A DNA stretch of 64,000 nt from Arthrobacter woluwensis (GCF_030816155.1 NZ_JAUSXR010000001.1:744001-808000), one strand, 5' to 3'. Counted from the first letter of the stretch, positions 8,911 through 18,228 are shown. Notes: generated by a model from the sequence alone, not told the origin. Program-made: numbers and translations.

Positions 8911-9065
8911 GATCCACCCACGAGGCGGGGCCGGGCGCAGAGTCCGGCCGGACTGCCTACGATGGATAGGTTCAGCGTGCCGTGTGGCCGGGTCCTCCGG
9001 ATCCCCACGGCACCACCTCTGGACCACACGGCCTTCTGAACACGACACACTGACGAAAGCAGCAC

Positions 9066-10925
9066 ATGGCACATCTTCTGGGCGGCGAGAATCTCGCCGT
9101 GTCCTTCGGCACCCGCACCGTCCTGGACGGCGTCACGGTGGGACTCGAGGACGGCGACCGGATCGGGATCGTGGGCCGCAACGGCGATGGCAAGTCCACG
9201 CTCATGCGGTTCCTGGCCCAGCGCGCGCAGCCCGACGACGGCCGCGTGACGCAGCGCCGCGACCTGCGGGTGGGATACCTGGACCAGCAGGACGTGCTGG
9301 ACGGGGACGACACCGTGGGCCAGGCGATCGTCGGGGACATGGCGGATCACGAATGGGCCGCCGATCCGAAGATCCGCGAGATCATGGGCGGTCTGGTGGG
9401 GGACGTGGACTGGGACTCGAACGTCCACAGCCTCTCGGGCGGTCAGAAGCGCCGCGTCGCGCTGGCGAAGCTCCTGATCGGTGACCACGACGTCATCATG
9501 CTGGACGAGCCCACCAACCATCTCGACGTCGAGGGCGTGGCGTGGCTGGCCCGTCACCTGAAGAACCGCTGGCGTGCCACTGAGGGCGCGTTCCTGGTGG
9601 TCACCCACGACCGCTGGTTCCTGGACGAGATCTGCACCAAGACCTGGGAGGTCCACGACGGTGTGGTGGACCCGTTCGAAGGCGGCTACGCGGCGTACGT
9701 CCTGGCCCGTGCCGAGCGGGACCGCATGGCGTCCGTCGTAGAGGCCAAGCGCGAGCAGCTCGTGAAGAAGGAACTCGCCTGGCTCCGCCGGGGCGCCCCG
9801 GCGCGCACCTCCAAGCCGAAGTTCCGGATCGAGGCGGCCAATGCCCTGATCGCGGATGTTCCCGAGCCTCGAGACACTCTGGCCCTGAGCAAGATGGCCA
9901 CGGCCCGCCTGGGCAAGGACGTCATCGACCTGGAGAACGTCACCCTGGACCGCCGCCCCGCACCGGGCGAGGCCGAGGACCAGAGCGGGACGCCGCTCTT
10001 CGACAACATCACCCTGCGCCTCGCCCCGGGCGAGCGCGTCGGCCTGGTCGGCGTGAACGGCGCCGGCAAGTCCACCCTCCTGCGCCTGCTGTCCGGCGAG
10101 GTCGCGCCCACGAGCGGCAAGGTGAAGCGCGGCAAGACCGTGGTCCCGGCCGTGCTGAGTCAGGAAGTGCACGAACTGCGCGAGGTGGACGATCTGCGCG
10201 TGGTCGAGCTGATCGAGCGCGAGAAGCGGTCCTTCAGCGTGGGCGGCAAAGACCTCACGGCCGGGCAGCTCGTCGAGCAGCTCGGGTTCACGAACGCCCG
10301 TCAGTGGACGCCCATCCGGGACCTCTCCGGTGGTGAGCGGCGGCGTCTCCAGCTCCTGCGCCTCCTGGTGGGTGAGCCCAATGTGCTCATGCTCGACGAG
10401 CCCACCAACGACCTGGACACGGACACCCTCGCCGCGGTGGAGGATGTCCTGGACGGCTGGCCGGGCACGCTCGTGGTCGTCAGTCACGACCGGTACCTGC
10501 TCGAACGCGTGACGGATCACCAGATCGCGTTGCTGGGCGACGGCAAGATCCGCGGGCTTCCGCGGGGCGTGGATCAGTATCTGGAGCTGCGCGAGGCGGC
10601 ACTGGCCGGTTCGTCCGCCAAGACGAGCGGCCCGACGGCGGCCGGCGGCTCCGGCGCGGCGGGCACCCCGGGCGGCGGCGCGCCGTCGTCGGGGGCCAGC
10701 GAGGCGGAGAAGCGCGAGGCACGCAAGAACATCAACCGGATCGAACGCCAGCTCGGCAAGCTCGCGCAGCAGGAGGAGAAGCTGCACGGGCAGATGGCCA
10801 CGGCCTCCGAGAAGGCCGACTTCGACGCCCTCGGCGGGCTGAACACCCAGCTCAACGAGGTGCTCGAGGAGAAGGAGACCCTGGAGATGGAGTGGCTCGA
10901 AGCCGCCGAGGTCCTGGGGGAGTAA
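9066..10925 (+). CDS. ABC-F family ATP-binding protein (Uup-like)
   Basis: 619-residue soluble protein with two ABC ATPase domains and no membrane segment, typical of the ABC-F class that acts on ribosomes. First domain: Walker A GRNGDGKST at 37-45, signature LSGGQKRR, Walker B VIMLDEPTNHLD. Second domain: Walker A GVNGAGKST at 329-337, signature LSGGERRR, Walker B VLMLDEPTNDLD. The ~80-residue linker between them is basic and helical, as in translation-factor members. A Gly/Ala/Ser-rich spacer leads to a C-terminal coiled coil (~540-619), as in Uup, which binds DNA and ribosomes. It stands alone between ispE and a hairpin terminator. Assignment to Uup rather than another ABC-F subgroup rests on the C-terminal coiled coil only. 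Confidence 0.88.
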   Translation: MAHLLGGENLAVSFGTRTVLDGVTVGLEDGDRIGIVGRNGDGKSTLMRFLAQRAQPDDGRVTQRRDLRVGYLDQQDVLDGDDTVGQAIVGDMADHEWAADPKIREIMGGLVGDVDWDSNVHSLSGGQKRRVALAKLLIGDHDVIMLDEPTNHLDVEGVAWLARHLKNRWRATEGAFLVVTHDRWFLDEICTKTWEVHDGVVDPFEGGYAAYVLARAERDRMASVVEAKREQLVKKELAWLRRGAPARTSKPKFRIEAANALIADVPEPRDTLALSKMATARLGKDVIDLENVTLDRRPAPGEAEDQSGTPLFDNITLRLAPGERVGLVGVNGAGKSTLLRLLSGEVAPTSGKVKRGKTVVPAVLSQEVHELREVDDLRVVELIEREKRSFSVGGKDLTAGQLVEQLGFTNARQWTPIRDLSGGERRRLQLLRLLVGEPNVLMLDEPTNDLDTDTLAAVEDVLDGWPGTLVVVSHDRYLLERVTDHQIALLGDGKIRGLPRGVDQYLELREAALAGSSAKTSGPTAAGGSGAAGTPGGGAPSSGASEAEKREARKNINRIERQLGKLAQQEEKLHGQMATASEKADFDALGGLNTQLNEVLEEKETLEMEWLEAAEVLGE

Positions 10926-10945
10926 CACCCTCCCCTGACTTTCCG

Positions 10946-11021
10946 ATCGACTGCTCCGTAGGATGCCGTTTTCCTCGATTTTCGGGGGATTTCGACATCC
11001 TGTGGAGCAGTCGATTTTTTT
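10946..11021 (+). terminator. 70-bp palindromic repeat, copy 2, with T-tract
   Basis: Arms ATCGACTGCTCC (10946-10957) and GGAGCAGTCGAT (11004-11015) define a 70-bp element homologous to 4330-4399, with an inner AGGATG/CATCCT pairing. A run of seven T follows (11015-11021), so this copy probably serves as the intrinsic terminator of the ABC-F gene. The gap to 11174 also contains an 8-bp inverted repeat (11081-11088 with 11104-11111). Confidence 0.75.
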
Positions 11022-11174
11022 GGGAAGGGCTTGGACCTCAGGGAACGGATCGGGGCCTGGGTTGACCGGGCGCGAGAGAGGTCCCGGGGAGCGGCGGTGA
11101 AGACCCGGGACGCTGCCTAGGCTGAGGCACACGTCCGGCCGGAAACGGGCCGGAGCCGAGTTCCGGGGAGGGCC

Positions 11175-11690
11175 GTGCCGTTCCATGATCTGCTGCACCT
11201 GGCCGCGGTGATGCTCACCGCCGTCGCGGTCGGGGTGCATCCGGGCTGGCGTGACCGCCCGCGGCTGCCCCGACTGACCGGCTGTGTCCTCATGCTCGTC
11301 GCGATGGTGGACGTGGCCTATCTTGGGCTGCTGAGCGTCGTGGTCTGGGTGCCGCTGCTGGTGCTGTCGGCCATCGCGCTGTCGGCGCTGAGCCGGCGGG
11401 AACGTCAGGGTTGCGTCGCCACCCTGCACGACAGCCTCGGACTCCTCGTCATGGCGGTGCTCCTCATCTTCATGCATCCGGCTGCGGCCCCGGGATTCAC
11501 CGCTTCGACGGCGCATAGTGGCCACGCGTCCGCAGGAGGGCTGCTGGGGATAATGACCGTCGTGCTGGTGCTCTGTCACGTCGCGGGTTCGCTGTGGGGC
11601 GTGGCGCGGGCCCCGGGGTCCGCCGTGCGCGGCCAGTATCTCCTCATGGGCGGAGCGACGGCGCTCATGTCCGCCGCCGTCCTCGGCTGA
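11175..11690 (+). CDS. Small multi-pass membrane protein of unknown function
   Basis: 171-residue hydrophobic protein with five or six predicted membrane helices (roughly 5-20, 36-50, 52-72, 86-105, 121-142, 150-168) and short basic loops. Several His residues lie near or within helices (HDLLHL at the N-terminus, MHPAAAP, a TAHSGHAS loop, LCHVAG), which could bind metal or haem, but no family motif is recognised. The GTG start is preceded by GGGGAGGG. The gene ends 17 bp from the convergent EamA gene, with no obvious terminator between them. The neighbouring copper ATPase operon makes a metal-related role possible but unproven. Confidence 0.7.
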   Translation: MPFHDLLHLAAVMLTAVAVGVHPGWRDRPRLPRLTGCVLMLVAMVDVAYLGLLSVVVWVPLLVLSAIALSALSRRERQGCVATLHDSLGLLVMAVLLIFMHPAAAPGFTASTAHSGHASAGGLLGIMTVVLVLCHVAGSLWGVARAPGSAVRGQYLLMGGATALMSAAVLG

Positions 11691-11707
11691 TCCAGGCCGG
11701 GGCAGGC

Positions 11708-12610
11708 TCAGCGTTCCTGTTCCGCCAGATCGGGCGTCCCGGACACCGGGTCTTCCAGCGTCCGGCCGCCACCGCGCTGGGCCGCCGCGCCGGCGAACAC
11801 CACGAGTGCGATCCCGAGCATCTGCATCACGGTGGGCATCTGGCTGAGGATCAGCAGACCGATCAGGATGCCGAACGCCGGCTCGATCGCCAGGAGCGTG
11901 CCGAACGCCGTGTGGTTCATGCGGCGCAGCGCGAGCATCTCCAGGCCGAACGAGATGACCGGCGTGATGAGCGCGATTCCCGCGATGACCAGGAGCAGCA
12001 CCCAGTCCAGATCGCCGTCGAGCACCTGGGGAAGGCCGACGGCGGTGGTCGCGACGGCGGCGACCGGGATGGTGAGCGCCAGGCCGCTGATGCCGGAGAA
12101 CCGGTCGCCGACCAGCTGAGTGAGCACGTTGTACAGGCCCCAGCAGGCCCCGGCCAGTAGGGCGAAGCCGACGCCCAGCAGGTCCACGCCGCCGTGCCAG
12201 GGCTCGGTGAGGAGCACGACGCCGAGCAGTGCGATCACGGGCCAGATGAGCGCCTTGCGCTGTTTGCCGGCCAGCCCGGCGACGGTGAGCGGTCCGAGGA
12301 ATTCGATCGCCACGGCGGTGCCGAGGGGGATCCGTTCCACGGCCGCGAGGAAGAACGTGGTCATGAACCCGGTGACGACGCCCAGCGCCAGCAGCTTCGG
12401 GACATCCTGCCGAGTGATCGAGCGGAAGGACGGCCGCGCGATGAGCAAGAGGAAGACGGCCCCGAAACACATGCGCAGCCAGGCGGTCCCACCGGGTCCG
12501 ATGTGCTCGATGACCCCGACCGACAACGCGTTCGAGATCTGGATCATGAGCATGGCGGCGATCGCCATGGACCAGGCGGGGATCCGCACGGTGCCGTTCC
12601 GGGTGGTCAT
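11708..12610 (-). CDS. EamA/DMT family exporter (RhtA-like)
   Basis: 300-residue permease of the drug/metabolite transporter superfamily with ten predicted helices in two EamA repeats (residues ~13-140 and ~150-280). The second repeat carries the typical LLAIEPAFGILIGLLIL stretch. RhtA-type members export amino acids such as threonine and homoserine; the substrate here is not evident. The ATG is preceded by ATGGAGC. Upstream on the same strand, 166 bp away, lies a cupin-type XRE regulator that may control it. Confidence 0.85.
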   Translation of the reverse strand: MTTRNGTVRIPAWSMAIAAMLMIQISNALSVGVIEHIGPGGTAWLRMCFGAVFLLLIARPSFRSITRQDVPKLLALGVVTGFMTTFFLAAVERIPLGTAVAIEFLGPLTVAGLAGKQRKALIWPVIALLGVVLLTEPWHGGVDLLGVGFALLAGACWGLYNVLTQLVGDRFSGISGLALTIPVAAVATTAVGLPQVLDGDLDWVLLLVIAGIALITPVISFGLEMLALRRMNHTAFGTLLAIEPAFGILIGLLILSQMPTVMQMLGIALVVFAGAAAQRGGGRTLEDPVSGTPDLAEQER

Positions 12611-12776
12611 GATGCTCCATTCGTGGGGTGGTTCGAGTGAGAAGTCGAGAGGGGCGCTGATGCGCGGTGTTCGAAAGTGCGGCGTCCACCACTGTGCTGG
12701 ACCGTCACCGGCGGACCGTCGCCATCGGCGCGGCGCCGTCGGGTGGCGGCGGGTGGTTGAACCGCGACGGCTGCCG

Positions 12777-13382
12777 TCAGCCGTGCTCCGCGTCCAGCGT
12801 CCGCGGGGTGCCGACGCCGGGTTCGTGGACCGTGAGGAGGAATCTGGCAGGGTCCGTGTGAGGGTTCCGGTAGGAGTGGTCCGAGTCGCCGAAGAAGGAG
12901 AGTGCGTCGCCGGTGCCGAGTTCGTAGCTCTGCCCGTCCACCGTCACGACGATCGCGCCCACCTGCACCTGGAGGAGTTCCCGGGTGCCCTCGGAGTGCG
13001 CTTCGCTGACGTGGAGTTCGCCGGGCGCCAGGGTCCAGTCCCAGAGCTCCACCACGTCCGGTGGCTGCGTCCCGGCGACCAGCACACCCCGGCCACCGGC
13101 TGCTCCGGTCCAGAGGACCGCCCCCTCCCCGTGCCGCGTCACCTTCGCCGCGCGGGTCGCGGGTGGCTCGACGAGCGCGGGGAGCCCGACGCCGAGTGCG
13201 TCACTGAGCCGCAGCAGGGTGCCGACGCTGGGGTTCACGGAGCCCTGCTCCACGTTGACGACCATGCGGCGGCTCACGCCCGCGGCGTCGGCGAGCTGAT
13301 CCAGGGTCCAGGCCAGGGCTTTGCGCTCCTGCCGGACCCGGGCGCCGATCGCCTGGGCCAGTGATTCCGCCGCTTCATCCAT
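12777..13382 (-). CDS. XRE family regulator with cupin domain
   Basis: 201-residue transcription factor: an N-terminal Cro/C1-type helix-turn-helix (residues ~10-65; LADAAGVSRRMVVNVEQG is the recognition part) joined to a C-terminal cupin (~100-195). Such HTH-cupin proteins often sense small metabolites and regulate neighbouring transport or amine/amino-acid genes. The likely target is the EamA exporter directly downstream. The ATG at 13382 has a -10-like TATGAT ending 6 nt upstream and no Shine-Dalgarno site. The TATGAT lies inside a palindrome, GTGCATTATGATGCAC, so autorepression is likely. Confidence 0.85.
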   Translation of the reverse strand: MDEAAESLAQAIGARVRQERKALAWTLDQLADAAGVSRRMVVNVEQGSVNPSVGTLLRLSDALGVGLPALVEPPATRAAKVTRHGEGAVLWTGAAGGRGVLVAGTQPPDVVELWDWTLAPGELHVSEAHSEGTRELLQVQVGAIVVTVDGQSYELGTGDALSFFGDSDHSYRNPHTDPARFLLTVHEPGVGTPRTLDAEHG

Positions 13383-13384
13383 AA

Positions 13385-13400
13385 GTGCATCATAATGCAC
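13385..13400 (-). promoter_or_regulatory. Promoter/operator of the HTH-cupin gene
   Basis: On the minus strand GTGCATTATGATGCAC has arms GTGCAT/ATGCAC and contains TATGAT, the probable -10 box. Further GTGCA half-sites lie just upstream at 13405-13412, so several copies of the factor may bind. Confidence 0.5.
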
Positions 13401-13436
13401 GAAACGTGCACTGTGAAAGAGGATCCTTGCGGAGGG

Positions 13437-13482
13437 ATACCCCCTAGGGGTATGTTGAAGTTGAGATACCCCCAGGGGGTAT
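13437..13482. promoter_or_regulatory. Two CsoR-like copper operators
   Basis: ATACCCCCTAGGGGTAT (13437-13453) and the perfect palindrome ATACCCCCAGGGGGTAT (13466-13482) match the G/C-tract inverted repeats bound by CsoR-type copper repressors. Their centres are 29 bp apart. The second box overlaps the -10 region of copA, so binding would block transcription. No csoR gene is present in the window. Confidence 0.75.
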
Positions 13483-13485
13483 GAT
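13455..13485 (+). promoter_or_regulatory. copA promoter
   Basis: TTGAAG (13455-13460) and TATGAT (13480-13485) are separated by 19 bp, and the spacer is almost filled by the second CsoR-like palindrome. The start codon follows 20 bp later after an AAAGGGG ribosome site. Confidence 0.55.
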
Positions 13486-13505
13486 CGTTGTGAAAGGGGA
13501 ACCAC

Positions 13506-15749
13506 ATGAGCAGCACCGCCACCGAGGTCGAACTCGACATCACCGGGATGACCTGCGCCTCCTGCGCCAACCGGATCGAGCGCAAGCTCAACAAGGTGGA
13601 CGGGGTCGAAGCCACGGTCAACTACGCCACCGAGAAAGCCCGCGTCACAGCGCCCGGAGGTTTCGACGTCGCGCTGCTCATCGGCACGGTGGAGCAGGCC
13701 GGCTACGGCGCCACCGTTCACGAAGAGGAAGCTCCTCAGGACGACACCGAACTGAACTCCCTGCGCCGCCGCCTCTGGACCTCCGTGGTGCTGGCGGTCC
13801 CGGTGATCGTGCTGTCGATGGTTCCGGCGTTCCAGTTCACCGGATGGCAGTGGGTGTCCCTGGTCCTGGCCACGCCGGTCATCCTCTGGGGCGCCTGGCC
13901 GTTCCACCGGGCAGCCTGGACCAACCTCCGCCACGGCGCCGCCACCATGGACACCCTGGTCTCCGTCGGCACGCTGGCGGCCTACCTCTGGTCCCTCTAC
14001 GCACTCTTCTTCGGCCACGCCGGCATGCTCGGGATGCGCCACGAGTTCTCGTTCGCCATCCAGCGCAGCGACGGCGCCGGCAACATCTACCTGGAAGTCG
14101 CCGCCGGGGTGACCATGTTCCTCCTGGCCGGGCGCTACTTCGAGAAGCGGTCGAAGCGCCAGGCCGGCGCGGCCTTGCGGGCCCTCCTGGAGTTGGGCGC
14201 CAAGGAGGTGACCGTCCTGCGCGACGGCGGCGAGCATCGCATCCCCGTGGCGGAACTCCGCGTGGGGGATGAGTTCGTCGTGCGGCCCGGGGAGAAGATC
14301 GCCACCGACGGCAGTGTGGTGGACGGGGTCTCGGCCGTCGACGCCTCGATGATCACCGGCGAATCCGTCCCCGTGGACGTCGGCCCGGGTGACGCCGTGG
14401 TCGGCGCCACCGTGAACACCTCGGGGCGCCTCGTGGTCCGGGCCTCCCGCGTGGGCAACGACACCCAGCTCGCTCAGATGGCCCGGCTCGTCGAAGACGC
14501 CCAGTCCGGGAAGGCCGAGGTCCAGCGGCTGGCGGACCGGATCTCCGGGGTCTTCGTGCCGGTGGTCATCGGCATCGCGCTGCTCACCCTCGCCGCCTGG
14601 CTCCTGCTGGGCCAGCCCGTCGCCGCAGCGTTCACCGCGGCGGTCGCCGTCCTGATCATCGCCTGCCCGTGCGCCCTGGGTCTCGCGACGCCGACCGCGC
14701 TCCTGGTCGGCACGGGGCGTGGCGCGCAACTCGGCATCCTCATCAAGGGCCCGGAGGTCCTTGAGAGCACGCGCCGCGTCGACACCGTGGTCCTCGACAA
14801 GACCGGCACCGTCACGACCGGGAAGATGGAGCTGGACCAGGTCCTGACGGTGGGCGGGGACCCGGCGGACCGCCTGACCGCGCTGCGCCTGGCCGGAGCC
14901 CTGGAACACGCGAGTGAGCACCCGATCGCCCGGGCGATCGCCCGCGGGGCCGAGGCGGAGGCCGGGGAACTCCCGCCGGTTTCCGGGTTCCGGAATGAGC
15001 AGGGACTCGGCGTCCGCGGAACCGTCGAGGGCGTCGGCGTCCTCGCAGGGCGCGAAGCGTTCCTGGCCGCGGAGGGGCTGACCCTGCCCGAGGAACTGCG
15101 CCGCGCCAAGGCCGAGGCCGAGGTGCAGGGGCGGACCGCCGTCGTCGTCGGCTGGGGCGGGGAGGCGCGAGCGGTTCTGACCGTCGCCGACCGGCTCAAG
15201 CCGAGCAGCGCCGAGGCAATCGGCCGGCTCAAGGGCCTGGGACTCGAGCCGGTCCTGCTGACCGGTGACAACGACGCCGTGGCGCGCAGCATCGCCGCCG
15301 AAGTGGGGATCGAGCGGGTGGTCGCGGAGGTCCTGCCGCAGGACAAGGTGGACGTGGTGCGCGGGCTGCAGGCCGAGGGGCGCGTGGTGGCGATGGCCGG
15401 TGACGGGGTCAACGACGCCGCGGCGCTCGCGGCCGCCGATCTGGGCCTGGCGATGGGGACCGGGACGGACGCGGCCATCGAGGCGTCGGACCTCACCCTG
15501 GTGCGCGGTGACCTGCTCGGAGCCGTCGACGCGATCCGGCTCTCGCGGGCGACGCTGCGCACCATCAAGGTCAATCTGTTCTGGGCGTTCGCCTACAACG
15601 TGGCGGCGATCCCGCTGGCTGCGCTCGGCTTGCTGAACCCGATGATCGCCGGGGCGGCCATGGCCTTCTCCAGCGTGTTCGTGGTGGGGAACAGTCTGCG
15701 GCTGCGGCGGTTCAAGGGCGCGGGGTCGGTCAAGGGCGCTGTCTCCTAA
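13506..15749 (+). CDS. copA: Copper-exporting P1B-type ATPase CopA
   Basis: 747-residue heavy-metal P-type ATPase in the cytoplasmic membrane. One N-terminal metal-binding domain carries GMTCASC (Cys17, Cys20). Eight membrane helices include the IIACPCALG motif with Cys387 and Cys389 of the transport site. The actuator TGES, phosphorylated DKTGT (Asp431), the P1B SEHPIA histidine motif and the hinge GDGVNDA are all intact. The late YN and MxxSS residues in the last two helices fit Cu(I) specificity (P1B-1). Two CsoR-like operators upstream support copper-induced expression. No copper chaperone (copZ) or csoR adjoins it. A hairpin terminator follows. Confidence 0.93.
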   Translation: MSSTATEVELDITGMTCASCANRIERKLNKVDGVEATVNYATEKARVTAPGGFDVALLIGTVEQAGYGATVHEEEAPQDDTELNSLRRRLWTSVVLAVPVIVLSMVPAFQFTGWQWVSLVLATPVILWGAWPFHRAAWTNLRHGAATMDTLVSVGTLAAYLWSLYALFFGHAGMLGMRHEFSFAIQRSDGAGNIYLEVAAGVTMFLLAGRYFEKRSKRQAGAALRALLELGAKEVTVLRDGGEHRIPVAELRVGDEFVVRPGEKIATDGSVVDGVSAVDASMITGESVPVDVGPGDAVVGATVNTSGRLVVRASRVGNDTQLAQMARLVEDAQSGKAEVQRLADRISGVFVPVVIGIALLTLAAWLLLGQPVAAAFTAAVAVLIIACPCALGLATPTALLVGTGRGAQLGILIKGPEVLESTRRVDTVVLDKTGTVTTGKMELDQVLTVGGDPADRLTALRLAGALEHASEHPIARAIARGAEAEAGELPPVSGFRNEQGLGVRGTVEGVGVLAGREAFLAAEGLTLPEELRRAKAEAEVQGRTAVVVGWGGEARAVLTVADRLKPSSAEAIGRLKGLGLEPVLLTGDNDAVARSIAAEVGIERVVAEVLPQDKVDVVRGLQAEGRVVAMAGDGVNDAAALAAADLGLAMGTGTDAAIEASDLTLVRGDLLGAVDAIRLSRATLRTIKVNLFWAFAYNVAAIPLAALGLLNPMIAGAAMAFSSVFVVGNSLRLRRFKGAGSVKGAVS

Positions 15750-15768
15750 GCCCTCACGCGCTTTCTGT

Positions 15769-15801
15769 GAAGGACCCGTCCGGTGCCCGGGCGGGTCCTT
15801 C
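15769..15801 (+). terminator. copA terminator
   Basis: GAAGGACCCG (15769-15778) pairs with CGGGTCCTTC (15792-15801) over a 13-nt loop, 20 nt after the copA stop. It separates copA from the paaK promoter. Confidence 0.65.
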
Positions 15802-15850
15802 GGCGTTCCCGGGGGAGTGGATAGACCTATCGGCGTGACGTGGAACACGC

Positions 15851-15871
15851 TATAGTACCGAATGTTCGGTA
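15851..15871 (+). promoter_or_regulatory. paaK promoter with PaaR-type operator
   Basis: TATAGT (15851-15856) is a good -10 box and runs directly into TACCGAATGTTCGGTA (15856-15871), an inverted repeat with 7-bp arms. Almost the same arrangement precedes paaA at 22286-22305. A TetR-type repressor bound here would block initiation. Confidence 0.7.
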
Positions 15872-15908
15872 AGTAATACTGCGCGCCCCTGAGCTGGAGG
15901 AGTGAAGC

Positions 15909-17216
15909 ATGCAGGACCTGACTCCGCGTCCCGATGAGCTGGACCCCATCGAGACCGCTTCCGTCGACGAGCTGCGGGCGCTGCAGCTGGACCGCCTGAA
16001 ATGGACGCTCCGTCACGCCTACGACAACGTCCCGCACTACCGGAAGGCCTTCGACGAGGCCGGGGTCCATCCCGAGGACCTGACGTCCCTGGAGGACCTG
16101 GCCCGTTTCCCCTTCACCAGCAAGGTCGATCTCCGGGAGAACTACCCGTTCGGCATGCTCGCCGTGCCGCGCGAGCAGGTGGCGCGGGTGCATGCCTCCT
16201 CCGGGACCACCGGGCGCCCGACCGTGGTCGGCTACACGAAGGACGATCTGGCCATGTGGGCCACGGTCATGGCCCGCAGCATCCGGGCCGCCGGCGGACG
16301 ACCGGGGGACATGCTGCACAACGCGTACGGCTACGGGCTGTTCACGGGCGGCCTCGGCGCACACGCCGGCGCCGAGCACCTGGGTTGCACGGTGGTGCCC
16401 GTCTCCGGCGGCATGACCGAGCGTCAGGTGCAGCTCATCCAGGACTTCCGCCCGGACATCATCATGGTCACCCCTTCCTACATGCTCGCGGTCATCGAGG
16501 AGATGGAGCGCCAGGGTGTCGACCCGCGGTCCACCTCCCTCAAGGTCGGCATCTTCGGCGCCGAACCCTGGACCAACGACATGCGCCACGAGATGGAGGA
16601 GCGCCTCGACATGCACGCCGTGGACATCTACGGGCTGTCGGAGGTGATCGGCCCGGGTGTGGCCAGCGAATGCGTCGAGACGAAGGACGGCTTGACGGTC
16701 TGGGAGGACCACTTCTATCCGGAGATCGTGGACCCCATCACCCTGGAGCCGGTGCCGGAAGGCCAGGAGGGCGAGCTGGTGTTCACGTCCCTGACCAAAC
16801 AGGCCATGCCGATCATCCGGTACCGCACCCGCGACCTGACCAGGCTGCTTCCGGGCACCGCGCGCACCATGCGCCGGATCGAGAAGATCACTGGCCGCAC
16901 GGACGACATGATCATCCTGCGCGGCGTGAACCTCTTCCCGACCCAGATCGAGGAACTCATCCTCCACACCCCGGAGCTCTCGCCGCACTTCCAATGCCAC
17001 CTCTCGCGGCAGGGCATGCTGGACGAGCTGACGGTGCGGGTCGAACAGCGCGACGGCGTCACTCCCGAGGCCGCGCACGCTGCGGCGATGACGCTGAAGC
17101 GGCTGGTCAAGAGCAAGATCGGCGTCACGGTGGCCGTGGACGTCGTGATCCCGGGCAGCATGGAACGGTCCAACGGCAAGATGCGCCGGATCGTGGACAG
17201 CCGCCCGAAGAGGTAG
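15909..17216 (+). CDS. paaK: Phenylacetate-CoA ligase PaaK
   Basis: 435-residue AMP-forming ligase that activates phenylacetate to phenylacetyl-CoA, the first step of the paa pathway. The nucleotide loop SSGTTGRPT starts at residue 97; YGLSEVIGPG and the YRTRDLT hinge region are present, as is the C-terminal lysine motif SNGKMRR. Length is typical. The ATG follows GGAGGAG. It is transcribed away from the other paa genes, separated from them by about 2.2 kb containing three unrelated genes, but shares their operator sequence. Confidence 0.93.
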   Translation: MQDLTPRPDELDPIETASVDELRALQLDRLKWTLRHAYDNVPHYRKAFDEAGVHPEDLTSLEDLARFPFTSKVDLRENYPFGMLAVPREQVARVHASSGTTGRPTVVGYTKDDLAMWATVMARSIRAAGGRPGDMLHNAYGYGLFTGGLGAHAGAEHLGCTVVPVSGGMTERQVQLIQDFRPDIIMVTPSYMLAVIEEMERQGVDPRSTSLKVGIFGAEPWTNDMRHEMEERLDMHAVDIYGLSEVIGPGVASECVETKDGLTVWEDHFYPEIVDPITLEPVPEGQEGELVFTSLTKQAMPIIRYRTRDLTRLLPGTARTMRRIEKITGRTDDMIILRGVNLFPTQIEELILHTPELSPHFQCHLSRQGMLDELTVRVEQRDGVTPEAAHAAAMTLKRLVKSKIGVTVAVDVVIPGSMERSNGKMRRIVDSRPKR

Positions 17217-17241
17217 CCGGCGCGGCTGATAGTTTCGGTGC

Positions 17242-18228
17242 ATGGAGATCATCGCTCGCGCAGGCCTGGGGGACGGGTCGCTCGCATTTCCTCATCCGCC
17301 GACGGTCTGTCTTCGTGCGGACGGGTCCGTCCTGGCCGTCGTCACCGTGCAGGACGACGGTGTCTTCGGGCTGGCGCTCGTCCACGTCACGACGGCCGGT
17401 GAGGTCGCGCGACTGCCGCTGCCGGAGGGCGCTTTCGGCGCACAGCCCGTGATCGTCGACCGCGAGGCGGCCGGCGTCGTCGTGCTCGTGGATGATCAGA
17501 CGGCGGTGGTGACCGACGACGGTTTCGGCACCGCGGAGACAGTCGCGATCTCCGGGACGGAGGCCGTTGCGGAGCATGGCCGTCAGTTCCCGGTGGGCGG
17601 CATCGCGCGACCGGTGGCTGACGGTTCGTGGAGCGTGGTCCTGTCCGATCCCGTGGCGTTCCAGAATGCGCGGACCCTCGCCGTGCTCCGCATCGTGGAC
17701 GGCGTCCCGGCCTGGGAGGGGACCTCGCTGCTGCACGGCAAGGAGTTCCCGATGGCCGGCGGGCGGACGACCACGGCGCCGGGCGGAGCAAAGGCGCCCA
17801 TCGTCGGCGACGTGGTCGAGGTGGACGGCACGCGCTACGCCGCGGCCCAGGGCAGCGACTCCATGAGCCTCCTGAAGTACGGCTCCGACTTCTTCACTCT
17901 CGCCGCACTCGACGACGGCGGCCACGTCAAGCGGCGGGTGTTCGAGGAGCGCGGCTGGAAGAAGATGCCGGGCAAGCACGGCATCCGCGCCCGCTTCACC
18001 TCGGACGGCAGCTCCGCCATCCTGACGCCGGTGTTCCGCAGCGGCGAGTGGAGGGGGCGGCAGCGGCTCGTGGACCTTGAGACCGGAGCGCTGAGGGAGG
18101 TTCCCACGGTGCGAGGGGCCGCCGGGTTCGCCCTGGTCGATCTCCGGGGCGAACTCGCGCTCCTGGCGTCTGACAGCGAAGTGCTGCTCGTCCGTGGGCT
18201 GCTGGGGGCGGGTCCGAACGCAGCTTGA
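17242..18228 (+). CDS. Hypothetical protein, beta-propeller-like
   Basis: 328-residue soluble protein that I do not recognise. It lacks a signal peptide and membrane helix. The sequence is a run of short strands with repeated blocks of the form hydrophobic-LRADGSVLAVV, VIVDREAAGVVVLVDD and FTSDGSSAIL, compatible with a WD/Kelch-like or quinoprotein-like propeller. TAGTTT ends 6 nt before the ATG, so it probably has its own leaderless promoter despite lying 25 bp after paaK. The stop codon TGA (18226-18228) falls inside the left arm of a palindromic repeat. A role in phenylacetate use is not indicated. Confidence 0.7.
   Translation: MEIIARAGLGDGSLAFPHPPTVCLRADGSVLAVVTVQDDGVFGLALVHVTTAGEVARLPLPEGAFGAQPVIVDREAAGVVVLVDDQTAVVTDDGFGTAETVAISGTEAVAEHGRQFPVGGIARPVADGSWSVVLSDPVAFQNARTLAVLRIVDGVPAWEGTSLLHGKEFPMAGGRTTTAPGGAKAPIVGDVVEVDGTRYAAAQGSDSMSLLKYGSDFFTLAALDDGGHVKRRVFEERGWKKMPGKHGIRARFTSDGSSAILTPVFRSGEWRGRQRLVDLETGALREVPTVRGAAGFALVDLRGELALLASDSEVLLVRGLLGAGPNAA

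Noticed and set aside
8838..12692. A 1284-codon minus-strand open frame over ABC-F and EamA
   Set aside because: It overlaps ABC-F antisense, and over the EamA gene it is a different frame from the recognisable permease. No motif supports it.
12777..17252. A 1491-codon minus-strand open frame across copA and paaK
   Set aside because: It is antisense to well-supported genes, rich in Arg/His/Gly/Asp as expected of shadow frames in G/C-rich DNA. Only its C-terminal part (the HTH-cupin gene, 12777-13382) is real.
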